64,000 nt of DNA from the NCBI RefSeq assembly GCF_001687605.2, contig NZ_CP016539.2:1084501-1148500 (forward strand), written 5' to 3'. A program made the translations under genes and the position numbers. The notes below the pieces were generated by a model. That model was not told the origin of the DNA and searched no databases. It worked only from the letters and a program-made list of their open reading frames with translations. This stretch comes from Planococcus plakortidis (lineage in GTDB: Bacteria; Bacillota; Bacilli; Bacillales_A; Planococcaceae). Below, in pieces: positions 1-6,465 of this stretch (its first letter is position 1; the number at the start of each line of letters is the position of its first letter).

Positions 1-1
1 G

Positions 2-886
2 CATAAAAAAACCGAGAATTGGCTCAATCGCCAATTAGATCATCATCTGTTTTCCTCGCCCCGCACGTTCAATGAATGGCTGGACCTCGCCAACCAACAG
101 GGTCTCGACCGTAAAATCGAAGCGAAACTCGATGGCTTGGTGGACAGAAACCGTGACGCCGCCGAATCATATATTGCCGGAAAAACCGTCCGAGAACTGC
201 TTCCCGAAACGTGGAAGCCGGAAATAGAGGATAAGATTTTCGCTGGTGTCAAATACACGATCGGCAGGGGGACGGATTACTTCGCCTCTCCAGCCGGACG
301 CCAGACCGTGAAAAGTTTATTGGATGAATTCCTGGTATCGCGCGGCCGTTTCGGGACTGTGCTCCATAATCTGTTCGGCGATTCCCAGTCGATCACCAAT
401 AAGACCCAATCAGAGATCATCAAATTCCTCAACTCCCCGAAAACCTTCGAGCTGCTTGGCACATTGGCGTTTCGCGAATGGGAAAAGCTTCAGGACAAGC
501 GGGCTGATGAACTCCTGAAAGAATTCGATGCCGAACCGATGATCCTCGCCATCAAACAATACGTCCGTGACCAGGCAAAGATCTCCGACAGGCTGGACGC
601 ATCGCTTGCAGAGACATGGCCTGGGGGGTTAGAATGGACAAGTGTCAATATTACGCCTCTCATCACGGATTTCGCATTCGAGATGGGAGAGCAGAAGTTA
701 GAAGAGACCATCGTGAAAATCGACATGGAAAACATGGTCAAACAGCAAGTCGATTCTCTGCCGCTCAGCCGATTGGAAGAATTGGTGCTCGGGATTTCAC
801 GGAGAGAATTCAAGATGATCACGGTACTGGGCGCATTTCTGGGGGCTTTATCGGCATACTCCAGGGCTTGCTCGTCACGGTGCTGA
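2..886 (+). CDS. yheB: YheB-like DUF445 membrane-associated protein, 5' partial, apparent 3' frameshift
   Basis: The frame is open from base 2, so the gene begins before the window. The protein is helical and ends in the family's usual region reading SRREFKMITVLGAFLG, after which a hydrophobic C-terminal anchor is expected. In the frame given here the tail becomes SAYSRACSSRC and stops at 886. Adding one G to the run of five at about 840-844 restores a glycine-rich hydrophobic tail (FIGILQGLLVTVLNLG) ending at 897. DUF445 proteins such as B. subtilis YheB are membrane-anchored and of unclear molecular function. yheA follows 24 bases after the first stop, as in B. subtilis. The family call is fairly sure; whether the frameshift is real is not. 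Confidence 0.8.
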   Translation, partial: HKKTENWLNRQLDHHLFSSPRTFNEWLDLANQQGLDRKIEAKLDGLVDRNRDAAESYIAGKTVRELLPETWKPEIEDKIFAGVKYTIGRGTDYFASPAGRQTVKSLLDEFLVSRGRFGTVLHNLFGDSQSITNKTQSEIIKFLNSPKTFELLGTLAFREWEKLQDKRADELLKEFDAEPMILAIKQYVRDQAKISDRLDASLAETWPGGLEWTSVNITPLITDFAFEMGEQKLEETIVKIDMENMVKQQVDSLPLSRLEELVLGISRREFKMITVLGAFLGALSAYSRACSSRC

Positions 887-910
887 ATTTGGGGTAGAGG
901 AGAGATTTAC

Positions 911-1258
911 ATGGCAGTAAACATTTATGACGACATCAACAAATTGGAATCCACATTCCGTTCAACAGAGGAATTCCAGAAACTCGAACAGGCAGTTGCG
1001 GAAGTAACAGCTGACAACGAAGCAAACGAATTGTTCAAGAAATTCCGCGATTTGCAAGTGACTTTGCAGCAAAAACAGCAGCAGGGCGAAGAAATCACGG
1101 AAGAAGAAATGATGGGCGCTCAAGCGACAGCACAAGCCGCTCAGGAAAACCCGAAAATCTTGTCTATGCTCGAAGCTGAAATGGGTCTTAGCCAGATGAT
1201 CGAAGAAGTGAACCGCGTATTGATCAAGCCGGTTCAATCCCTTTACGAAAGCATGTAA
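911..1258 (+). CDS. yheA: YlbF/YmcA-family protein YheA
   Basis: A 115-residue, almost wholly helical acidic protein with the heptad-like pattern of the YlbF/YmcA (Com_YlbF) superfamily. Central motif: FRDLQVTLQQKQQQGEEIT. Length matches B. subtilis YheA (about 117 residues). A good ribosome site (GAGGAGAG) lies 8 bases before the ATG. It follows the yheB-like gene in the same orientation, so the two are probably co-transcribed, and it ends before a long hairpin. Relatives YlbF and YmcA assist RNase Y in RNA processing; a role for YheA itself is not established. Confidence 0.9.
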   Translation: MAVNIYDDINKLESTFRSTEEFQKLEQAVAEVTADNEANELFKKFRDLQVTLQQKQQQGEEITEEEMMGAQATAQAAQENPKILSMLEAEMGLSQMIEEVNRVLIKPVQSLYESM

Positions 1259-1282
1259 TTCAAGCAAAAAAAGGATTTACGG

Positions 1283-1342
1283 AAAAGACACCGAATACGT
1301 AAAGATGAATGCAAATTCATTTTTACGAAGGGGTGTCTTTTT
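1283..1342 (+). terminator. Long terminator-like hairpin overlapping the next gene's ribosome site
   Basis: AAAAGACACC (1283-1292) pairs with GGTGTCTTTT (1332-1341). An inner stem pairs CGTAAA with TTTACG, and ATGAAT (1305-1310) with ATTCAT (1315-1320). A U-rich tract follows. The right arm contains the AAGGGGTG that should act as Shine-Dalgarno for the ATG at 1346, so the fold could both end transcription of yheA and limit translation of the hydratase. Confidence 0.6.
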
Positions 1343-1345
1343 CTT

Positions 1346-2125
1346 ATGTATCAAACGATTATGCTGAAAAAAGATGGGCGTTTGGCCCATTTGGTATTGA
1401 ACCGTCCGGATTCGATGAATGCAATGAACGCGAAGATGATGGGGGAGCTTGCGGACTGCTTCGAAAGCTTGAAACATGACGGATCCGTTCATGCGTTGAT
1501 CATTCACGGCGCAGGGCGGGCATTTTCTGCCGGGGGGGACATCAAGGAAATGGTCGATCCCGACAACCCGATGGATATCGAGGCGGTCATGGAGGATGTC
1601 AGCCGTTTGGCAAAAGCGCTTTATACACTGCCGCAAGTGACCATTGCCGCCGTGCACGGTGCTTCCGCGGGTCTTGGCTTCAGCATGGCGCTTGCCTGTG
1701 ATCATGTGGTGGCGGAAGAAAGCAGCAAGTTGGCCATGAATTTCATCGGCATCGGGCTCATTCCTGACGGTGGTGGCCATTTCTTCCTGAAAGAACGTGT
1801 CGGCGTGCCGCGCGCGAAGCAATTGATTTGGGCGGGGCAAGTGCTGAAAGCGCATGATGCTCTCGCCAAAGGCCTGATCGAAGAAGTGACGGCGGAAGGC
1901 AGGGGCTTGGAACAGGCGGAGAAATACGCGCATGAAGTACTTGCCTCTCCAGTCGCGGCGAAGCTGAAGTCTAAAGAAATCCTGCACGGCTTGAAGCTGG
2001 CCGAACTGGACGAAGTGCTCGCGGGTGAAGCTGCTGGGCAATCGGCGATGCGTAAAACGGCAGACCACCTCGAAGGCATACAAGCTTTCGTAGAAAAGCG
2101 CAAGCCTGCTTTTAAAGGAAAATGA
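1346..2125 (+). CDS. Enoyl-CoA hydratase/isomerase family protein (YhaR-like)
   Basis: A 259-residue crotonase-fold protein. The CoA-binding and oxyanion-hole segments are visible: RAFSAGGDIKEM at about residues 58-69 and HGASAGLGFSMALACD at about 104-119. The two glutamates of classical enoyl-CoA hydratases are absent: the first position lies in SAGLGFS, and the second region reads NFIGIGLIPDGGG. The Asp of IPDGGG resembles PaaG- and isomerase-type members. It is therefore more likely an isomerase or ring-modifying enzyme, or a member of unknown substrate, than a beta-oxidation hydratase. B. subtilis YhaR has the same position near yhaQ and the same PDxG feature. The ATG is chosen because its ribosome site is the AAGGGG 12 bases upstream. 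A strong terminator follows immediately. Confidence 0.85.
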   Translation: MYQTIMLKKDGRLAHLVLNRPDSMNAMNAKMMGELADCFESLKHDGSVHALIIHGAGRAFSAGGDIKEMVDPDNPMDIEAVMEDVSRLAKALYTLPQVTIAAVHGASAGLGFSMALACDHVVAEESSKLAMNFIGIGLIPDGGGHFFLKERVGVPRAKQLIWAGQVLKAHDALAKGLIEEVTAEGRGLEQAEKYAHEVLASPVAAKLKSKEILHGLKLAELDEVLAGEAAGQSAMRKTADHLEGIQAFVEKRKPAFKGK

Positions 2126-2154
2126 AAAGAATGGCGGGTTTCCGCCATTCTTTT
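2125..2154 (+). terminator. Terminator of the enoyl-CoA hydratase-like gene (copy 1)
   Basis: AAAAGAATGGCGG, loop GTTT, CCGCCATTCTTTT: a perfect stem that begins in the stop codon. The same 30 bases recur exactly at 2619-2648. Confidence 0.9.
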
Positions 2155-2617
2155 CAGAGTGTTGAACAAGTTTATGAACAGCTATAAATTGGAGCGAAAA
2201 CTGTTTTTCTACATTTTCTAAATCAAAGGTCTATCTAAGTATTTGGAGAAGCGTTTGATCGGAAAACATTCTGCTCAATAATGCTACGCATTACTTCGCA
2301 AAGATAAGGTCTCCCGTAGGTCGATCTTATCTTTCCTGCGGGAATAGCGGGTTTGAGAGACCCCACAGGCAATGAATGAGCGAAGCTATGCTGAGCCTAT
2401 TCATTTGCGACGCATCTGCTGGCAGATCTCTTTTGCGATGCCCGAACATAGTGAGGGTTGAGCAGATGTGGGAGCAAGCGGGTTTTCTGCGATGCTCGAA
2501 CGTAGTGAGAGTTGAGCACAAGGGTTTTCGGTAGCGGCCGAGGAGGCTCGATTCCCGCCCGCGGAAAGCGATCAATAAGCTTTGGAAAATACGACTTCAT
2601 AACTTTCTCGACAGCCT
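2155..2617. repeat. Structured intergenic repeat element between duplicated terminators
   Basis: About 460 bases without a convincing gene. Several inverted repeats are present: AAGATAAGGTC with GATCTTATCTT (2301-2333), AATGAAT (2371-2377) with ATTCATT (2399-2405), and CATCTGCT (2413-2420) with AGCAGATG (2461-2468). GAGACCCCACAGG, GCCGAGGAGGCTCG and CCCGCCCGCGGAAAGC resemble a repeat family I recall from intergenic regions of Bacillales genomes. Short reading frames on the minus strand (to 82 residues) have no family features and follow the repeat composition. Whether it is transcribed or mobile cannot be told from one copy. Confidence 0.6.
2435..2518. repeat. Two 30-base direct repeats, 27 of 30 identical, with compensatory change
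   Basis: Copy 1 is 2435-2464 and copy 2 is 2489-2518, a period of 54 bases. Each can form a 3-bp stem around an 11-base loop: CCC with GGG in copy 1, CTC with GAG in copy 2. Two of the three differences are this paired change and the third lies in the loop. Confidence 0.75.
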
Positions 2618-2651
2618 AAAAAGAATGGCGGGTTTCCGCCATTCTTTTTTT
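2618..2651 (+). terminator. Duplicate terminator (copy 2)
   Basis: AAAAAGAATGGCGG, loop GTTT, CCGCCATTCTTTTTT. Thirty bases are identical to the hairpin at 2125-2154, 494 bases upstream. No gene ends immediately before it, so it reads as a duplicate made when the intervening element arrived. Confidence 0.8.
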
Positions 2652-2671
2652 TAGCAAAAACGGTCCAAAAG

Positions 2672-2699
2672 AAAAAACACGGCGGCTGCCGTGTTTTTT
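2672..2699. terminator. Bidirectional terminator overlapping the yhzD stop
   Basis: AAAAAACACGGC (2672-2683), loop GGCT, GCCGTGTTTTTT (2688-2699): a perfect 12-bp stem with A and T tracts on the two sides. On the minus strand it terminates the yhzD-like gene. Confidence 0.85.
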
Positions 2700-2883
2700 A
2701 GGTATGGAACAATAGAAGTTTGCCAGCTGGAGATGCGAGCCGGTGGGTTTTTTCAGTCAACGCTTTTTCTTCGAGCAGCGCGAGCCCCTTTTTTTTCGCT
2801 TCATCGTCCGTCTCTGCGGTAAAAGTTTCTTCCTCGATCAATTTGCCGTTTTTTTCATATGCAGTCAGTTTATACGTTCTCAT
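2698..2883 (-). CDS. yhzD: YhzD-like small protein
   Basis: A 61-residue protein starting MRTYKLTAYEKNGKL and ending SPAGKLLLFHT, with the conserved E-(K/R)-x4-H-R-x2-S-P-(S/A)-G-K-L tail I associate with B. subtilis YhzD. The ATG at 2883 is preferred over the upstream in-frame GTG at 2892 because GAAAGGGG lies 8 bases before the ATG while the GTG touches the ribosome site. It is divergent from the exporter genes at 3009. Function unknown. The C-terminal stop overlaps its own terminator hairpin. Confidence 0.8.
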   Translation of the reverse strand: MRTYKLTAYEKNGKLIEEETFTAETDDEAKKKGLALLEEKALTEKTHRLASPAGKLLLFHT

Positions 2884-3008
2884 ATTCGGCACCCCTTTCT
2901 GAACGATTATTCATTTTTCAGTATAAAGGGTTTAAGCGGAAATGTCCTGCAAATTTGAAACATTTCGGCTTTGCTGCCGTATATAAAGGAGGAAAGGGGA
3001 CGTGAACG

Positions 3009-3908
3009 ATGACTTTATCAATTAGAAATGCAACGAAACAGTTTGGCGATTTTACAGCTGTAGACGATATCTCCCTTGACGTAGCTGAAGGGCAGATGCA
3101 CGGTTTTCTCGGCGCGAACGGGGCAGGCAAGACGACGACGTTCCGCATGGCGCTGGGACTCCTTACGCCGACACAAGGCGAGGTGCTATGGCAAGGACAG
3201 CGCATCAGTTACGCAGACAGCCCGGATATCGGCTATTTGCCGGAGGAGCGCGGATTATACCCAAAGATGAAAGTGCAGGACCAGCTCGTCTATTTGGCAA
3301 GGCTGCGGCGCATGGATAAAAAACAAGCGGAACAAGGCACAAAGGATTGGCTGGAGCGCTTTGAAGTGCCTCATTATGCCAATAAGAAAGTGGAAGAATT
3401 ATCGAAAGGCAACCAGCAGAAAATCCAATTGATTGCTTCTCTCCTACATAACCCCAAACTATTGATTTTAGACGAGCCGTTTTCCGGACTCGATCCCGTC
3501 AATGTGGAAATGCTGAAAAAAGCGATACTCGATTTTCAAAAGCAAGGGGCGACGATCGTGTTTTCCAGCCACCGCATGGACCATGTCGAGGAATTATGCG
3601 ACGACATGAGCATTCTAGACAAAGGTAAATTGGTCGTTCACGGATCGATTCGCGAAGTGAAACGCACGTTCGGCAAGCAAAATGTCCGTATTCACACAGA
3701 TGCCGACATCACGGCGTTAAGCGAATTGCCGGGCGTTGAAAAATTCACCGCTCAGCGAAGTGGCGGCGTATTCCGCATTGGCGATGAAACGGTCGGCCAA
3801 GATCTGCTTGCCCGTGCCTTAGAGCTTGGCCCGGTGCGCCAGTTTGCATTGGAAGAACCAAGCCTCGAAGAGATTTTCATCGAAAAGGTGGGCGGTATCC
3901 ATGCATAG
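3009..3908 (+). CDS. ABC transporter ATP-binding protein (YhaQ/NatA-like)
   Basis: A 299-residue ATPase with Walker A GANGAGKT at residues 35-42, signature LSKGNQQ at 131-137, Walker B LLILDEP at 151-157 and a C-terminal extension of the DUF4162 type (about 215-290). It powers the permease encoded next. The family (NatA, YhaQ) belongs to ABC-2 exporters, with Na+ or drug export shown for some members; the substrate here is unknown. AAAGGAGGAAAGG lies upstream of the ATG. The last 8 bases overlap the permease start, which favours coupled translation. Confidence 0.92.
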   Translation: MTLSIRNATKQFGDFTAVDDISLDVAEGQMHGFLGANGAGKTTTFRMALGLLTPTQGEVLWQGQRISYADSPDIGYLPEERGLYPKMKVQDQLVYLARLRRMDKKQAEQGTKDWLERFEVPHYANKKVEELSKGNQQKIQLIASLLHNPKLLILDEPFSGLDPVNVEMLKKAILDFQKQGATIVFSSHRMDHVEELCDDMSILDKGKLVVHGSIREVKRTFGKQNVRIHTDADITALSELPGVEKFTAQRSGGVFRIGDETVGQDLLARALELGPVRQFALEEPSLEEIFIEKVGGIHA

Positions 3909-5151
3909 TTTCTGGATCATTTTCAAACAGGCATTCAAAACGAAAGCGATGACGAAATCGTTCATGGTTACGACGCTGGTCGTTGTCGCATCATTTTTCC
4001 TGCTGGCCAATTTGCCATCGATCATCGAGTCATTCGATGGAGATGGCAGTTCACAGCAAACGCTACAAGTCTTAGATGAAACAGGACAGTATACAGCAGC
4101 CTTGCAAGCGCAACTCGATCAGCAAGAAAGTAACATTCAATTGGAAGCGAGTGCGCTTTCTGAAGAACAATTGAGGTCGGATGTAGAAGCAGGCGAGATG
4201 GACGCTTACCTGGTTGTTGAGGGGGATGATGGGGTCGTTGCCCGTTATGTAGCGGAGTCTGCAACTGAATCCGCTCAAGCCGCTGAACTGGAAAATGCGC
4301 TCCAGAGCCTCCAGACGGCACGGGTTGCCGAGCAGCTGGAGCTCGAAGAAACGGAGCTTGCCCAATTGTTTGCACCGGTCGAAATGGAGCGTGAAGCACT
4401 TGCTGAATCTTCCAAATCCCAGGAAGAATTAAGCCAAGCACGCGGCCTTGTCTATATTCTGATCATGGTCATCTATATTGCGGTCATTTATTACCCGAAC
4501 ATGATCGCCATGGAAGTGGCGAACGAGAAGTCGTCGCGCGTCATGGAAATCTTGATTTCCAGCGTGTCACCGGTCAAGCACATGTTTGCGAAAATTGCGG
4601 GCATCGGCACGCTCGGTATTTTGCAGATGATGATTTTTGCGTTGGCTGGGTATTTGGCAATCCAAAGTTCAGGCTCGGACCTGACCGAAGGCGTATTTAG
4701 CGTGATGGGTTTTTCCGAAGTGAAATTCAGCACCTTCTTCTACGCCATCCTGTTCTTTTTGCTGGGCTATTTCCTATACGCCGTGCTCGCTGCTCTGCTC
4801 GGTTCGCTCGTCAGCCGGACAGAAGACGTCCAGCAATTGATGCTGCCAATGATGATCTTGATCATCATTGCCTCATTCATCGCATTTTCAGGCATTTCCA
4901 TGCCGGACGCAGGGTATGTGACAGTCGCTTCCTATATCCCGTTTTTTGCGCCGCTCGTCATGTTCCTGCGTGTCGGACTGCTCGACATCCCTCTATGGGA
5001 GCCGCTCTTGTCGATTGCGATCATGTTGTTGACGATTGGCCTTCTCGGCTGGTTCGGTGCACGCGTCTATCGAGGCGGCGTGTTGATGTACGGCTCATCC
5101 CAGTCGTTGAAAGATATCCGCCGGGCGATCAAGCTGGGCAATGAAAAATAA
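3901..5151 (+). CDS. ABC-2 type exporter permease (YhaP/NatB-like)
   Basis: A 416-residue membrane protein starting MHSFWIIFKQAFKTK. It has one N-terminal membrane helix (about 20-40), a large acidic, glutamine-rich extracellular domain (about 45-190) and a C-terminal block of five or six helices. This is the NatB/YhaP (ABC2_membrane_3) arrangement. The start at 3901 overlaps the ATPase gene by 8 bases; an upstream in-frame start at 3826 would lie inside the ATPase and is rejected. Partner of the preceding ATPase; transported substrate unknown. Confidence 0.9.
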   Translation: MHSFWIIFKQAFKTKAMTKSFMVTTLVVVASFFLLANLPSIIESFDGDGSSQQTLQVLDETGQYTAALQAQLDQQESNIQLEASALSEEQLRSDVEAGEMDAYLVVEGDDGVVARYVAESATESAQAAELENALQSLQTARVAEQLELEETELAQLFAPVEMEREALAESSKSQEELSQARGLVYILIMVIYIAVIYYPNMIAMEVANEKSSRVMEILISSVSPVKHMFAKIAGIGTLGILQMMIFALAGYLAIQSSGSDLTEGVFSVMGFSEVKFSTFFYAILFFLLGYFLYAVLAALLGSLVSRTEDVQQLMLPMMILIIIASFIAFSGISMPDAGYVTVASYIPFFAPLVMFLRVGLLDIPLWEPLLSIAIMLLTIGLLGWFGARVYRGGVLMYGSSQSLKDIRRAIKLGNEK

Positions 5152-5159
5152 TGAAGAGG

Positions 5160-5194
5160 CTGCTTGCGGGAAGTTTCCGCAGGCAGTTTTTTTT
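5160..5194 (+). terminator. Terminator of the NatAB-type exporter operon
   Basis: CTGCTTGCGG, loop GAAGTTT, CCGCAGGCAG, then eight T. One G-T pair in the stem. Confidence 0.9.
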
Positions 5195-5250
5195 CATTTG
5201 CGGAAATGGTAAGATAGGAACAAATATTCGTGTTTGAAAAGGGGAGCAAT

Positions 5251-6465
5251 ATGGCAAGTATCCGATTTATCCACAGCGCTGATTTGCATCTCGGAAGCCC
5301 GTTCAGCGGTATGAAAGGGCTGGGCACCGAACAGTGGAAACAGCTTCAGCACAGCACGTTGAAAGCTTTTGAACGGTTGATTTCCTATACGCTGGAAACG
5401 CATCCTGATTTTCTATTGATTGTCGGGGACATCTACGACGGGGAAGATCGCAACTTGCGCGCACAGCACCGGTTCCAGCAAGGCATGGAGCAATTGCACG
5501 ATGCGGGCATTCCGGTTTTCTTGAGCCATGGCAACCATGATCATTTAAGCGGGGGGGCGGCTAGTTTTGAACTGCCGCCGAATGTTCACGTATTTCAGGA
5601 CAGCGTAGAAAACATCTCACTAGAAGTGAGTGGACAAACGGTGAGCATTGCAGGGTTCAGCTATGGCCGCCGTCATGTAACAGAATCGATGATTGAACAT
5701 TATCCCGACAAAGAAACGGGCATTGTCCAGATCGGCATGCTTCACGGCTCCGAGGAAAGCGACACGGAACACGCTGTATACGCGCCGTTCCGCAAAGAGC
5801 AATTGCTGGCCAAAAACTATGATTATTGGGCGCTTGGCCATATCCATAAGCGGCAGCAGTTATCGGCTGACCCGCCGATTGTCTATCCCGGAAACCTGCA
5901 AGGGCGCCATCGGAAAGAGTCCGGCCCGAAAGGCTTTTACGATGTTGTGTTAACGGATGGCCATGCTGAACTGGAGTTCATTGCGGCGGAAGCGGTGCGT
6001 TTTGAGCGAATCGCCATCGATTGCAGCGGTGTCCAGCACATGAATGAATTATTCAGCATCATCAAGGAACAGCTTGAAACGCAGGATGCCGAGGCGCTCG
6101 TCTGTGATCTCGAATTGCAAAGCCCGGACGATTCCACTCTTCTCATGCTGGAGGATATCCCGCAGGCAGAGCTTGTGTATGCAATGCGTGAAGCGCTCAG
6201 CGAACAACAACGCTTTGTCCATATTTCAAGTGTGCAGCTCGACAAAGGAAATCTAACGGCGGAATTATCGCCATTCGGTAAACAGCTCGCAGACCGCCTG
6301 CAAGATTGGGAGGCAGGCGACTGGAAAGAAGCTTTGAAGGAGCTTTACAACCATCCGAAAAGCGGGCGTTTCCTGCCGCAGTTGAACGACGGGCTGCAGA
6401 GCGAATTGCAGATGGAAGCGGTAGCGAAAATCCGTAAGATGATGGCATTGGAGGACCAGCGATGA
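5251..6465 (+). CDS. yhaO: Metallophosphoesterase of the SbcD/Mre11 type (YhaO)
   Basis: A 404-residue protein with the calcineurin-like phosphoesterase motifs in order: DLH (11-13), GDIYD (59-63), GNHDH (94-98), a HGS motif near 163 and GHIHK near 190. These bind two metal ions in Mre11/SbcD nucleases. The ATG at 5251 has AAGGGGAG 7 bases upstream; the earlier GTG at 5230 lacks a site. The stop overlaps the start of the SbcC-like gene by ATGA, so the two subunits should be made together, as in SbcCD/Mre11-Rad50 complexes. B. subtilis YhaO is the counterpart. A role in DNA end processing is inferred. Confidence 0.92.
   Translation: MASIRFIHSADLHLGSPFSGMKGLGTEQWKQLQHSTLKAFERLISYTLETHPDFLLIVGDIYDGEDRNLRAQHRFQQGMEQLHDAGIPVFLSHGNHDHLSGGAASFELPPNVHVFQDSVENISLEVSGQTVSIAGFSYGRRHVTESMIEHYPDKETGIVQIGMLHGSEESDTEHAVYAPFRKEQLLAKNYDYWALGHIHKRQQLSADPPIVYPGNLQGRHRKESGPKGFYDVVLTDGHAELEFIAAEAVRFERIAIDCSGVQHMNELFSIIKEQLETQDAEALVCDLELQSPDDSTLLMLEDIPQAELVYAMREALSEQQRFVHISSVQLDKGNLTAELSPFGKQLADRLQDWEAGDWKEALKELYNHPKSGRFLPQLNDGLQSELQMEAVAKIRKMMALEDQR

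Noticed and set aside
1305-1320. FadR-like site ATGAATGCAAATTCAT before the hydratase-like gene
   Set aside because: The half-sites are four bases closer than in the FadR consensus and form the apex of the terminator hairpin.
2327-2600. Two overlapping minus-strand reading frames of 67-82 residues
   Set aside because: They lie wholly in the structured repeat element, repeat with its period (HYVRASQK-like units), and lack a ribosome site or family features.
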